A DNA stretch of 64,000 nt, from NCBI GenBank assembly GCA_038748775.1, contig JBCDIT010000002.1, positions 186,001 to 250,000 of the forward strand, in the 5' to 3' direction. The number at the start of each line of letters is the position of its first letter. The first letter of the stretch is position 1. Origin of the DNA: DAIQNV01 sp038748775. GTDB lineage: Bacteria > Planctomycetota > Phycisphaerae > Phycisphaerales > UBA1924. Below the pieces are notes generated by a model. It had not been told where the DNA came from. It worked only from the letters and a program-made list of their open reading frames with translations, and did no database searches. Position numbers and translations under genes: made by a program. Positions 1-9,927 of this stretch are shown piece by piece.

Positions 1-859
1 GACGCGCGTCCGGGCCCCAGGGGAAGAGCAGCGCCAATGACCCGGGCAACGCACTCAGGAACGCCACCGCTGGTAGCACGCCGATCTCCGCGATCGGATC
101 CGCCCACATGAACGATCCCGGGCTCTGCAAAACCGGCGTCGCCTCCCCGGAATAGCCATCGAGCCACGCCCCGGCCGAAACCGTCCACCAAGCAAAGAGT
201 CCCAGTGCCGGAAGCCAAATCAACGCCACGCGCGTACACCAGAGCGGCCCGATCGACCGATGCACCAAGCACGCCGCGACCATGACCGCACCCGGGACCG
301 CCAGCCCGGCTGGTCCTTTCGCAAACAGCATCACGAGCATCCCGATCGCCCCGAGCAGCGCGCAAGTCCGCGCCCGCCGGCCTCCCAGCACCATGACGTG
401 GACCAGGCTCAACGCCGCGAGCTGGGTCCCGAATTGGTTGAGCGCCTCGATCTCCGCGTGCCGTGCGATCGGCCAGAACCAAGGCGTCAGGACCTGGCTC
501 AGCCCCGCCGCCAGCCCGCCCCAGCGCCCGAACCACGTCCGCCCGAACCACCAAACCGCGACGACCGATCCGGTCGCCGCGAGCGCCGAAACCAGCCGCG
601 CCGCGAACTCGGTGGTGCCCAGCAACGCCGCGACCGACGCGATCGCCCAGGGCATGCCCGGTGGCTTTCGGAGGTAAGGCCTCTCGAACATGTGTGGCAC
701 AAGCCAGTTGCCCGATTCGAGCATCTCGAACCCGGGCACCGCCCGGTGCCCTTCGGTATCGATGAATCCGCCCGACCCGAGCCCGAAGCCGTAAAGCACG
801 GCGCAAAGGCCCAGCAACACCACGAGCTGGATCGCTGGACGGGCGAGAACGCGTGTCAC
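1..859 (-). CDS. GT-C (PMT/ArnT-like) membrane glycosyltransferase, 3' end cut by window
   Basis: Starts with GTG inside a GTGA overlap with the upstream phosphatase stop, so the two are translationally coupled; the reading frame is open to the window edge (about 286 residues seen). After one membrane segment (about residues 10-29) comes an acidic loop FIDTEGHR (Asp34, Glu36), then WLVPHMFERPYLRKPPG, which matches the loop of ArnT/PMT-type glycosyltransferases that precedes their second membrane helix. Several hydrophobic helices follow. Members of this family use polyprenyl-phosphate-linked sugars at the outer face of the inner membrane. The acceptor is unknown. No ATG lies near the start, so ATG-only gene calling would miss it. 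The family assignment is firm; the substrate is not. Confidence 0.8.
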   Translation of the reverse strand, partial: MTRVLARPAIQLVVLLGLCAVLYGFGLGSGGFIDTEGHRAVPGFEMLESGNWLVPHMFERPYLRKPPGMPWAIASVAALLGTTEFAARLVSALAATGSVVAVWWFGRTWFGRWGGLAAGLSQVLTPWFWPIARHAEIEALNQFGTQLAALSLVHVMVLGGRRARTCALLGAIGMLVMLFAKGPAGLAVPGAVMVAACLVHRSIGPLWCTRVALIWLPALGLFAWWTVSAGAWLDGYSGEATPVLQSPGSFMWADPIAEIGVLPAVAFLSALPGSLALLFPWGPDAR

Positions 860-1626
860 CGTCGGCCGACCTCGTCGGGCTCGAGGCCCTGGACGTCGAT
901 CATGTCATTGGTCTCACCATCGAACGGAATGGTTTCGCCGGTGCGCACCGAATCCAAGATCGCCTCCGAGTACCGCTCGAGGGTCTTGCGCAGGTCGGGG
1001 TTGTCGCTCGGGTCGTGCCTGAAGGTCTGCGATTCGGCCATCACCCTATCGATGTCGTACCCGTCGTTGGCGATGCGATACAGGCCTACCAGGCACCCGG
1101 TGCGCTCCGACCCGGCGGCACAATGCACCAGCACCGGGTGGTTTGTCGGATCGCCGATGATCCGCAACGCCTCGGCGTACCGGTTCGGATCACCCTTGGC
1201 GTCGCCGAACAGCGGGAGCACGACGCGGCGGACCCCGAGCGCCTCGGCCGTGCGCCAGTTCCGGTCGTGAACATCCGGGTGGTGGTCCCAGCCACCGAAA
1301 TCGATGATCGTTCGGATCTCGTGCTCCCGAACCACCTTGACGAGGGCCGTCGTTGTGAGCCTCCCGGCCCGGTAGAGCACGCCTTCCTCAACAACGCCGA
1401 AGTTCTTCGGGACGACGTTCGGGTAGACCCCCCTGACACCAAACCAGGCCCCCAGCCCGATCGCCGCGGCGATGATGGCCGCGTTCCGCGTGAATCGGAA
1501 CCACGACCAGGGTTTCTGTGAGGTGTTGGCGTCTGGGGACCCGGTGTCGGTCAAAGGTGCTCTCGCGCTGGGGTCTAGGCTCACGTTGGGCCATCGGTCG
1601 GACCGATGGCGGTTGGCACGCGGCAT
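856..1626 (-). CDS. Membrane-anchored dual-specificity/tyrosine phosphatase family protein
   Basis: Contains the Cys-X5-Arg active-site loop HCAAGSERTG near residue 170, preceded by the fold-typical LYRAGR and IIDFGGWDHHPD segments. The latter could supply the general-acid Asp. One N-terminal hydrophobic segment (AAIIAAAIGLGAWFG) anchors it to the membrane with the catalytic domain after it. The frame is open back to a GTG at 1647. I chose the ATG at 1626; a GTG at 1581 is also possible because the N-terminus overlaps the recR promoter region. Its stop overlaps the start of the glycosyltransferase gene, suggesting a shared role at the envelope. Substrate unknown. Confidence 0.75.
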   Translation of the reverse strand: MPRANRHRSDRWPNVSLDPSARAPLTDTGSPDANTSQKPWSWFRFTRNAAIIAAAIGLGAWFGVRGVYPNVVPKNFGVVEEGVLYRAGRLTTTALVKVVREHEIRTIIDFGGWDHHPDVHDRNWRTAEALGVRRVVLPLFGDAKGDPNRYAEALRIIGDPTNHPVLVHCAAGSERTGCLVGLYRIANDGYDIDRVMAESQTFRHDPSDNPDLRKTLERYSEAILDSVRTGETIPFDGETNDMIDVQGLEPDEVGRR

Positions 1627-1629
1627 GCT
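1614..1629 (+). promoter_or_regulatory. Candidate sigma-54 (-24/-12) promoter of recR-rpoN
   Basis: TGGCAC, five bases, then ATGC gives the invariant GG-N10-GC spacing (GG at 1615-1616, GC at 1627-1628). It matches the consensus TGGCAC-N5-TTGC except for one base. It lies about 50 bp before the recR start, and the gene after recR encodes sigma-54 itself, so autoregulation is possible. This is inference from sequence only. Confidence 0.45.
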
Positions 1630-1679
1630 AGGGCGGGGATCGCCCACTTCTGAAACGCCCGCGTCGAAGAGGAACGTCC

Positions 1680-2342
1680 ATGGCGCGGAGCGCTGGAGAA
1701 CCCGGAGGTCGGTCGCGCAACGCGTACCCCGAGGCGGTCGATCGCCTGATCGGTTCCCTCAGCGGACTCCCCGGGATCGGGCGGCGCAGCGCCGAGCGGC
1801 TCGCATTTCATCTTCTAAAGGGTGATGAACAGTCGGCGATGGCTCTCGCCAAAGCGGTCGCGGACGTGAAGCGCACGGTGCGGCACTGCTCGATTTGCAA
1901 CCACCTCACCGACAGCGCGATGGACCCCTGCCGAGTGTGTCAGGACGAGCGGCGCGATCGATCGGTGGTGCTGGTGGTCGAGCAGCCCCGGGATCTGCTC
2001 GCGATCGAAGACACCGGTATGTGGCGGGGCGTGTATCACGTCTTGCTCGGTCGGGTGAGCCCGCTTGACGGGGTGGGGCCCGAGGACCTGACGGTGGGGG
2101 GGCTGGTTGATCGCGTGCGTTCGCCCGATATGAACGCCGGCGGCGTGAAGGTCGAAGAAGTTGTGCTCGGACTCAACCCGACGCTCGAAGGCGACGGGAC
2201 GGGCCTGTACGTGCAGGACGTGTTGAGCGCGGCCGGCGTGAAGGTGAGCCGGCTCGCAAGAGGTCTTCCGAGCGGGAGCTCGATCGAGTACGCCAGCAAG
2301 GCGGTGCTCGCAGAGGCGATCGAAGGGCGGCAGAAGCTTTGA
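1680..2342 (+). CDS. recR: Recombination mediator protein RecR
   Basis: 220 residues, the usual RecR length. It has the N-terminal helix-hairpin-helix (SLSGLPGIGRRSAERLAFHLL), a four-Cys zinc finger (Cys70, Cys73, Cys84, Cys87), and a Toprim domain starting VVLVVEQPRDLLAIE and continuing through GVYHVLLGRVSPLDGVGP and the LGLNPTLEGD segment. RecR works with RecO/RecF to load RecA at gapped DNA. Its stop overlaps a possible TTG start of rpoN (TTGA at 2339-2342), so recR and rpoN are probably co-transcribed. Confidence 0.95.
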   Translation: MARSAGEPGGRSRNAYPEAVDRLIGSLSGLPGIGRRSAERLAFHLLKGDEQSAMALAKAVADVKRTVRHCSICNHLTDSAMDPCRVCQDERRDRSVVLVVEQPRDLLAIEDTGMWRGVYHVLLGRVSPLDGVGPEDLTVGGLVDRVRSPDMNAGGVKVEEVVLGLNPTLEGDGTGLYVQDVLSAAGVKVSRLARGLPSGSSIEYASKAVLAEAIEGRQKL

Positions 2343-2347
2343 CCGGT

Positions 2348-3901
2348 ATGCGTTTCGAGACCGGCCAGCAGATGAAGCTGGGCCAGCAGATGAAGCTGGC
2401 GCCGCGGATGATTCAGTCGATGGAGATCCTGCAGATGCCGCTCGCCGAGCTCGAGCAGCGCATCGAGGAGGAATTGAGTTCGAACCCCACGCTCGACCTG
2501 GTCGAGGTCGAGCCCGAAGAGCGCGACGGGATCGAACACGAAGACGTCGGGGGCGAAGCGGCCGACGACTTCGAACGCCTCGACTCGTTCGAAGAAGCGA
2601 ACCCTGAGGCCGCGGAGAACGCGTTCGACGAACGCGCGCGGACGCAAGAGTTCGAGCCCGGGTACGAGATCGGTCAACGCTCGAGATTGAGCGGCGAATC
2701 GGACGCGAAGTTCGAAGCGATGGCGAACACGCCTGCGCGGACCGAGGCGCTGCAAGACCAGTTGATCAGGCAGTGGGGCGTGGTCGATATCGACGAGCGG
2801 CTCCGGTCGATCGGCCGCGCGATCATCGCGTTTCTTGAAGACGATGGGTATCTCCGTGTTCCGCTCGACGAGGTCGCTGAGAAGTCATCGCCGCCCGAGG
2901 GATGGGGCGACGAGCCTTGGCCGGCGAGCGCCGATGACTTCGAGAAGACGCTCGAAGCGGTGCAGGTGTTGCTCGAGCCGGCGGGTGTGGGGGCGCGCGA
3001 CGCCCGCGAGTGCTTGCTGCTCCAACTCGACGCGGCGCTCGCCGGCGAATTGGTCGCCGAAGACGGCGAAGACGCGGCCATCGCCGACGGTCAGACGCTC
3101 GAACGCGCGAGGTCGGTCGTTGCCGATCATTTCGAAGACCTTATGAAGAACCGCCTCCCCAAGATCGCGGAGGCGACCGGCTACGAGGTCGACGACATCC
3201 GCGGCGCGTTGGAGGCCCTGCGTCGGCTCAGCCTCAGCCCCGCCGGCCGGCTCACCGAAGAGGCGGCCCGCCCGATCGTGCCCGACGTCATCGTCGAGTA
3301 CGACGATGGCGAAGATCGCTACGTCGCATACCTCAACGACAGCCGCTTGCCCGTCCTTCAGCTCAACCGCGAGTACGCGCTGATGAGCAAGGACCGTGAG
3401 GTGAGCAAGCGCGACCGCGATTTCCTCAAGAAATCGCTGAGCAACGCGCAGTGGCTCATGGACGCGGTCGAGCAGCGCCGCGGTACGGTGCTCCGCGTGG
3501 TGAACGTCGTGCTCGACGAGCAGCGCGATTTCTTCGACTTCGGTCCGAGCGCCCTCAAGCCCTTGCCCATGACCCAGGTCGCCGATCAGCTCGGGATCCA
3601 CGTCGCAACGGTGAGCCGCGCCGTGAGCGAGAAGTGGGTGCAGACGCCCCGGGGCGTGGTTCCGCTGCGCGGCTTCTTCACAGGCGGCCTGAGCACCGAG
3701 AGCGGCGAAGAGGTGAGCTCGAGCGCCGTGAAGGCGGCGATGACCGAGCTGATCGATGGCGAGGACAAGAAGAAGCCACTCAGCGATGAAGCGATCGCGA
3801 AGGCGCTCAAGGCCAAGGGCATCGAGATCGCGAGGCGGACGGTCGCGAAGTACCGCGATCAGATGGGTCTTCCGAGCGCTCGGATGCGCAAGTCGTTCTG
3901 A
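2348..3901 (+). CDS. rpoN: RNA polymerase sigma-54 factor RpoN
   Basis: About 517 residues from the ATG at 2348; an in-frame TTG at 2339 overlapping the recR stop is an alternative. Region I is present as a Gln-rich helix (GQQMKLAPRMIQSMEILQMP...LEQRIEEELSSNPTLD), followed by an acidic linker (about residues 50-95), the core-binding domain, a helix-turn-helix (MTQVADQLGIHVATVSRAVSEKW), and a C-terminal RpoN box (ARRTVAKYRDQMGLPSA). Sigma-54 directs transcription from -24/-12 promoters with AAA+ activators, none of which is encoded in this window. It ends one base from the convergent PEP-CTERM-like gene. Confidence 0.96.
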   Translation: MRFETGQQMKLGQQMKLAPRMIQSMEILQMPLAELEQRIEEELSSNPTLDLVEVEPEERDGIEHEDVGGEAADDFERLDSFEEANPEAAENAFDERARTQEFEPGYEIGQRSRLSGESDAKFEAMANTPARTEALQDQLIRQWGVVDIDERLRSIGRAIIAFLEDDGYLRVPLDEVAEKSSPPEGWGDEPWPASADDFEKTLEAVQVLLEPAGVGARDARECLLLQLDAALAGELVAEDGEDAAIADGQTLERARSVVADHFEDLMKNRLPKIAEATGYEVDDIRGALEALRRLSLSPAGRLTEEAARPIVPDVIVEYDDGEDRYVAYLNDSRLPVLQLNREYALMSKDREVSKRDRDFLKKSLSNAQWLMDAVEQRRGTVLRVVNVVLDEQRDFFDFGPSALKPLPMTQVADQLGIHVATVSRAVSEKWVQTPRGVVPLRGFFTGGLSTESGEEVSSSAVKAAMTELIDGEDKKKPLSDEAIAKALKAKGIEIARRTVAKYRDQMGLPSARMRKSF

Positions 3902-3902
3902 G

Positions 3903-4550
3903 TCACCGGCGGCGTCGGGACGCCACGATCCCGCCGACTGCGACAACGCCGACCGTCGCAGGCGTCGGGACGATGCTCACCGAGTAGCCGGTGATCGATC
4001 CTGTGGTCTGCACGGCCCCCGCGAACGTGTCGCGGAGCTCGAACGGGTTCACGATCATGTCCTCTTCGAGGACGTCATCCCCGTAGTCGTAGATGTCGAG
4101 CGGGAGACTCACGAATCCAGCGAACTGAAACCCGAAGGTCGACCCGTCGTCGAACCGCACCGCCGCCGAGATGACGAAGTCGAGCGAATCCATCGGGAAC
4201 GCAAGGAATCCGCCGAGCATGCTGAGCCTGTTCGACGCGACGCCGTCGAACGAGACCCGGGTCGCACTCTGATTAACGAACCCCCCCGAGGCCATGAGAT
4301 CGAGACCTGCGAGAGACCCGTCGATCGTCGAGGGATTGATCTCATAGAGGCCCCGAAGTTCGGACCATTCCGCCTGGGCCCTGAGGTTCCAATCGAGCGA
4401 CGTCCCGTCGATATCATCGAGGACACCCGTCGTGTCAGCGGTGTCGTTAAGAACGCCGCGGATGTTAAGTTCGATGACATCGGGGCGAGACGCACCAGCC
4501 ACCGTGGTGGCTAGAGCGAGAACGATCGGAGTTGCTCGACCTGAATGCAT
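3903..4550 (-). CDS. Secreted PEP-CTERM-like protein (VPTP tail)
   Basis: 215 residues with an N-terminal signal peptide (ATPIVLALATTVAGA) and a C-terminal sorting-type tail: VPTP, a short hydrophobic span (VGVVAVGGIVA), then SRRRR. This is the tail type handled by exosortase-like systems in planctomycetes. The body is beta-rich and unrecognised, but is paralogous to the protein at 54766-55452: both share an N-terminal block (RGVLND/SGVLDD, LDWNLR/LEWSLR, GSLAGL/GSFAGL) and the block FAGF...FELR.VF/TFG...TG.I.G.(S/T)VSIVPTP. Exported and probably envelope-associated; function unknown. Confidence 0.8.
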   Translation of the reverse strand: MHSGRATPIVLALATTVAGASRPDVIELNIRGVLNDTADTTGVLDDIDGTSLDWNLRAQAEWSELRGLYEINPSTIDGSLAGLDLMASGGFVNQSATRVSFDGVASNRLSMLGGFLAFPMDSLDFVISAAVRFDDGSTFGFQFAGFVSLPLDIYDYGDDVLEEDMIVNPFELRDTFAGAVQTTGSITGYSVSIVPTPATVGVVAVGGIVASRRRR

Positions 4551-4635
4551 GGACCATCAACATGCCACAGATCGCGACTTCGTCAATAAAATGTTTGGAT
4601 TCCGCGACAGTTCAAATGTGGACTTCAATATGCTA

Positions 4636-5856
4636 TTACACTGTCCCAGTAGAACGCGTCGTCACCGGCACGAACCGCCGCTTGCGAATACTCGCGGTCC
4701 CAAGCTGCCCGCACGCCCCCATCATCTTGCGGCCCTTGGTCCGCCGGCGCTTCACAAAGAGCCCGTCGTCACCCAGCCAGCGCATGAACCGCTCGACGCT
4801 GTCTTCGGTCGGTGCCGGCCAGGGTGAGTCGCGCCTGGGGTTGTAGGGGATCACGTTGACCAGCCCGAGCGGGCTCCGCACGCCCTCGATGCCCTTGAAC
4901 GGATCGAGGTACTCGGACAGTTGCTTCGCGTGCTCGCGGGCGTCGTTCACTCCGGGGATCAGGACGTACTCGAAGCAGATCTTGCGGCTGCATCCTCCGC
5001 GGAAGCCCAAGAGAGCGTCGCGGAGCTCGAGCATCGGCATGCCCCGGTTGATCGGCATCAGCTCGTCGCGCACCCGGTCGTTCGGGGCGTTGATGGATAC
5101 CGCGAGCCCCAGCCGCCTCCAGCCCTCGCGCTTCACGACCTCGTCGAGCTTCTTGAGCCCATCGATGCGGCCCACGGTCGAGACGGTGATGCGGCTCATC
5201 GGCACGCCGGCGCCGTTGTGATCGGTCAGCACGCCGATCGCGCGGATGACCTCGTCGATGTTGTCGAGCGGCTCGCCCATGCCCATGAAGACGATGTTGT
5301 CGATCTGCTTTCCGAGCACGTGCGTCGCGGCCCACCACTGGCCGGCGATCTCTTCAGCGCTCAGCGAGCGGATCAGCCCCATCTGCGCTGTCTCGCAGAA
5401 CCCGCATCCCATGGCGCACCCGACCTGGCTCGAGACGCAGAGCGTGAACGTCCGCGTGCCCGTCCGGCCCACCATCGGGATGACGACGCTCTCGATGTCG
5501 AGGTGCTCGACGCGATTGTCGCCCGCCAGCACACCCAGCGGGTGCGCGTCCATCGCCCGCTGGCGGCGGTCGGCGTCGATGACCCGCTCGGGCTTGGGCA
5601 TCGTGTCGAGCCGCTGAACGAACTTGATCGTCTCGCCCTCGTCGACCTCTTCGCTCAGCTTGGTCACGATCGGGGCAACCAGTGCCCGGGCGATCACGCG
5701 GCCGCGATCGGCGGTGCCCTCGATCTTCCCGTCCCGCATCACCTGCTTGTACGCGCGTTCAGCCTGGCCGGGTTTGGCATCAAGGGCGCGCACCGCGTCC
5801 GTAAAGGCGTCGAGCCTCAATCCGAGCGGGTCGACGGGGGGGTGGTCACCGGCCAT
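4636..5856 (-). CDS. rlmN: Dual-specificity 23S rRNA/tRNA adenine-C2 methyltransferase RlmN
   Basis: 406 residues from the ATG at 5856 (the frame also opens at a TTG at 5880). The radical-SAM cluster CxxxCxxC lies in the RlmN context CVSSQVGCAMGCGFC (Cys147, Cys151, Cys154), with catalytic Cys140 in CVSSQ and the second catalytic Cys (about 382) in KMMGACGQLG. Downstream motifs MGMGEPLDN and LAVSINAPND are typical of the family. RlmN methylates C2 of A2503 in 23S rRNA and A37 of some tRNAs. Monocistronic, minus strand. Confidence 0.93.
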   Translation of the reverse strand: MAGDHPPVDPLGLRLDAFTDAVRALDAKPGQAERAYKQVMRDGKIEGTADRGRVIARALVAPIVTKLSEEVDEGETIKFVQRLDTMPKPERVIDADRRQRAMDAHPLGVLAGDNRVEHLDIESVVIPMVGRTGTRTFTLCVSSQVGCAMGCGFCETAQMGLIRSLSAEEIAGQWWAATHVLGKQIDNIVFMGMGEPLDNIDEVIRAIGVLTDHNGAGVPMSRITVSTVGRIDGLKKLDEVVKREGWRRLGLAVSINAPNDRVRDELMPINRGMPMLELRDALLGFRGGCSRKICFEYVLIPGVNDAREHAKQLSEYLDPFKGIEGVRSPLGLVNVIPYNPRRDSPWPAPTEDSVERFMRWLGDDGLFVKRRRTKGRKMMGACGQLGTASIRKRRFVPVTTRSTGTV

Positions 5857-5892
5857 CGGGCGATGGTAGGGGCGACCCAATCCCGGGTCAGA

Positions 5893-6033
5893 TCAAACAC
5901 CGGTCGGACGGCGCCGGCGTTCGCGGACGGCGACCGCGAGCCCGAAGCCGAAGGTGGCCGCGGTTCCGGGCGTGGGCACGAGGTCGGCGGTGAAGGTCAG
6001 CGTGAATCCGCTGTTGCCGTGGAGCCACGCCAT
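5893..6033 (-). pseudogene. Remnant of a PEP-CTERM-like gene (tail only)
   Basis: The last 45 or so codons of an open minus-strand frame read as a beta-strand-like stretch (NSGFTLTFTADL) followed by VPTPG, a short hydrophobic segment (TAATFGFGLAVAV) and RERRRR. This is the C-terminal sorting tail without a signal peptide or body. The frame continues upstream only as Arg/Ser/Pro-rich noise. I read it as a decayed 3' end of a secreted-protein gene; a very short intact gene is less likely. Confidence 0.4.
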
Positions 6034-6088
6034 CGAGTTCGCCGGGAAAGTACTGTGCTGGAGAATCAGCTGCGAGCGAGAGGGTCGT

Positions 6089-6370
6089 TCAGTCGAACCG
6101 CGCCGCAATGGTTGCTTGCGCGACGTGCGTGACCGCGCTCGAGGCGGCGGGGAAGCGCTGGTCAACAAACGCCTTGAGGTGGATCGGTGAAGTCGTCAGG
6201 GCGATCCAGATCGCGCCGCCGACGAGCGTCACGATCGGTGTCGCCGAGGCCGCGGCGATCATCGCGCGTCTCGCGTGCGGGGCTGAGGTCTTGAGCAGCG
6301 GCGGGAACGCGATCAACAGGCAAACGAGTCCGAGCGCGGCGACAGCGAACGACAGCTCTGGCGTGTGCAT
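6089..6370 (-). CDS. Small membrane protein of unknown function
   Basis: 93 residues. The start at 6370 is set by a strong ribosome-binding site (GAAGGAGG) seven bases upstream, although the frame is open to 6508. Two clear membrane helices are visible (LSFAVAALGLVCLLIAFPPLL and AMIAAASATPIVTLVGGAIWIAL) with a short basic loop (APHARR) between them and a soluble tail. No family recognised. It stands alone between rlmN and the divergent asnS. Confidence 0.6.
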   Translation of the reverse strand: MHTPELSFAVAALGLVCLLIAFPPLLKTSAPHARRAMIAAASATPIVTLVGGAIWIALTTSPIHLKAFVDQRFPAASSAVTHVAQATIAARFD

Positions 6371-6757
6371 GGGCACGCCTCCTTCGGGTCTGCTCCCGCC
6401 CGAACGAATGTCGGGAGCGTTGGATGTGTGCTTCGCGGCGGTGCCTCGGTCCACCCGGTCCGGCGCCGCCGCGATGGGGGAGCGTTCCGTGGTTGTCGGA
6501 CGCTCCATCGGCGTTCTTCAGCCCCGTGTGGTTCTACGGGCGAAGTTCTGGCCGATTGCACCTGGATCGACGCGTTCGCACAGTTCGCCAGACGCGTCGA
6601 AGTCCTTATGAATCCATACGCTGCGCCGAGGGGCGTCGGTTCCCCTTCTTGGTATGGGTCCAAACAGCGTTTCAGGCGTGCCCCACGCGAAGAGCCGCAA
6701 CGTCCACTAGCATCCTGACCTACGCCCGCACACCGGGGCGCTTCTGGAGCCGGAACG
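6371..6757. other. Intergenic region between a small membrane protein gene and asnS
   Basis: No convincing gene: the frames here are Arg/Ser/Pro-rich and lack ribosome-binding sites. The stretch carries an inverted repeat near its left end (GCTCCCG ... CGGGAGC, about 6397-6419) in the 5' leader of the minus-strand gene, and a second pair GAGCG...CGCTC near 6480-6507. It must contain the two divergent promoters, but I could not pick out -35/-10 boxes. Confidence 0.4.
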
Positions 6758-8173
<1,416 letters not shown>

Positions 8174-8179
8174 GGCCGT

Positions 8180-8989
8180 TCACGGCCCCGTCCTGAGCAT
8201 CTCCACCATGTCGCGCGACATCGTCGCGATGCGGATCTTCTGATGCCCGCTCGCGAACCGGCCCATCCCGTTGTTGAGCAGGTCGAAGGCTCTCAGTGTT
8301 TCACCGGCGTCGACACGCCCCGAGGTCACGCGTTCCATATCGCGCTGCGCCGAGCGACGCGCCCGTTCAAGGCGCTCTTCGTCTGAGCGGTTGATATCCT
8401 CGCCCGCCACCGCGGCCATCGAGCCGGTGAATTTTAAGAACGTCTCTTCGAGGTACGCCCGACGGTCCGCGATCGGCGCGTTGGGGTCGTAGTCCACGGC
8501 GTACGAATCGAACAGGTCGACCGCGAGCCGGCTGACGTTCTCTTCGAGCTGGGCCCGGGCTTCGCCGACGATCATGCTCGCAAAGAGCGCGAGCAGGACC
8601 GAGTCCCCGCCGCCGAGGGCCTCCATCCGCTTGACGAGCTCGGCGATCAGCGCGAGCCGCTCTTCGACCGAGAGCTTGTTGAAGTCATCGGTGAGCAGCG
8701 TGTACTCGAAGATCGTGTCGATCGGGGCGGTCGCGTAGTCAGGCGGCGGTTGAGTACGCACCGCGAGCCACGCGCCCACCCCAGCGCCGGCGAGCGCGAG
8801 CAGACCGACAACGGACGAGGCGATTCTCCGGCGCTTGGTCGCTATCGGCCAGCGAGCCGTGGCGCCGAGCGTCGCGCGGAGCTTCGCATCAGCAACCTGG
8901 AGCTTGCTTGGCGGCTTGGGCGCCGCTTGGGCAAGGTCACTCTCATCGAGCAACGAGTCGGTCGCTCCCCTCGGGCCTGGCTCGGTCAT
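8180..8989 (-). CDS. Single-pass membrane protein of unknown function
   Basis: 269 residues. Start chosen at 8989 because the ATG overlaps the pseudopilin stop as ATGA; the frame further upstream is a shadow of that gene. A cytoplasmic N-terminal part of about 55 residues ends in TKRRR, followed by one membrane helix (IASSVVGLLALAGAGVGAWLAV) and a helical, acidic periplasmic domain of about 190 residues. Coupling to a pseudopilin hints at a role in a secretion or pilus-like apparatus, but no family is recognised. Confidence 0.65.
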   Translation of the reverse strand: MTEPGPRGATDSLLDESDLAQAAPKPPSKLQVADAKLRATLGATARWPIATKRRRIASSVVGLLALAGAGVGAWLAVRTQPPPDYATAPIDTIFEYTLLTDDFNKLSVEERLALIAELVKRMEALGGGDSVLLALFASMIVGEARAQLEENVSRLAVDLFDSYAVDYDPNAPIADRRAYLEETFLKFTGSMAAVAGEDINRSDEERLERARRSAQRDMERVTSGRVDAGETLRAFDLLNNGMGRFASGHQKIRIATMSRDMVEMLRTGP

Positions 8990-9840
8990 CAGTTGCACCC
9001 TCCGAGCGGGAGGCCCGAGCGGCGGACGAGATCGCACAGGGCCTGGAAGAGCGGGCCACCCGGCGAGATGTCCTCGGGGTTGAAGTTGTTCCAATCCACC
9101 GAGCCGTCGACGAACAGCGCCTGGGCGCCGAGGTCCCACTCGGTTCCGCCCGGATGCCAATCGCGTGGGACCGCCCTTGACGAATCGACGACCGACCCGT
9201 CGAGGATCACAGGGATGCGATCCACCGTCGGGGCACCATCAACGCCTTGCACCGGCACCCATTGGTCCCAGATATCCGCGAGCGTCGAACCGCTGACTTC
9301 GATCTGCGCGAGGAAGTAGAGACCGCTCACGCTGAGGCCGGGCGCGTACCAGTAGCTCGTCTGATACTGCTTGTAGTACTCCGCAGGGCCGGTGAGGCCC
9401 GGGTCGCCGAGTCCGTATCGGCCCAGGTCCGAGGGGCACCGCCAGGGCTGCTCGACCTCCCAGTGCGCCCCCTCGCTGAACGCATCGGTATCGCGACCGG
9501 TCCAGCGCGGCACCGGGGCGTCGGTGAAGTCACCCAAGGCCCTGGGCAGGGTCAGGTAGTCGAGGGCGCCGAGGTAGTCGCCGGTGTCGGGCACCGTCTC
9601 CGCGGGCGCCGCCGGGCGGATCTCACGCATCACCGGGAACCAGTTGTCGTTGGCGTCTCGATAGAGCTGGAGCGCCTGACCTTGGCTTCGCAGATTCACC
9701 GCACAGGCGACCGTGCGGGCCGACTCGCGGGCGTTTCCGAGGGCTGGGATGAGGATCCCGATGAGCAGCGCAATGATCGAGATCGAGACCAGCAGCTCGA
9801 TGAGCGTGAAGCCCCTGGCTGTCGAAGGCGACGTTCGCAA
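8989..9840 (-). CDS. Type II pseudopilin/prepilin-type protein
   Basis: 283 residues. It uses a TTG start supported by GGAGG six bases upstream. The prepilin peptidase site is RGFTLIELLVSISIIALLIGILIPALGNARE: cleavage after Gly, Glu at +5, and the hydrophobic assembly helix. The C-terminal half carries a GAQALFVDGSVDWNNF segment resembling the H-X9-DG region common in planctomycete pseudopilins. The protein would be processed by prepilin peptidase and assembled in the inner membrane or periplasm. It follows lpxC on the same strand after 87 bp and is coupled to the next gene. Confidence 0.85.
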   Translation of the reverse strand: MRTSPSTARGFTLIELLVSISIIALLIGILIPALGNARESARTVACAVNLRSQGQALQLYRDANDNWFPVMREIRPAAPAETVPDTGDYLGALDYLTLPRALGDFTDAPVPRWTGRDTDAFSEGAHWEVEQPWRCPSDLGRYGLGDPGLTGPAEYYKQYQTSYWYAPGLSVSGLYFLAQIEVSGSTLADIWDQWVPVQGVDGAPTVDRIPVILDGSVVDSSRAVPRDWHPGGTEWDLGAQALFVDGSVDWNNFNPEDISPGGPLFQALCDLVRRSGLPLGGCN

Positions 9841-9927
9841 GCGAGTCCTCCGGGGAAACGTTAGGGCGGCAGAACGTCGCCCGGGTGGTTTCGCCTTCCA
9901 CGCGTTCGGAGACGCAGCGCGAGGCTT

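Noticed and set aside
260..1270. Long plus-strand open frame (336 codons) at the left end
   Set aside because: It is Arg/Pro/His-rich noise opposite two well-supported minus-strand genes (glycosyltransferase and phosphatase).
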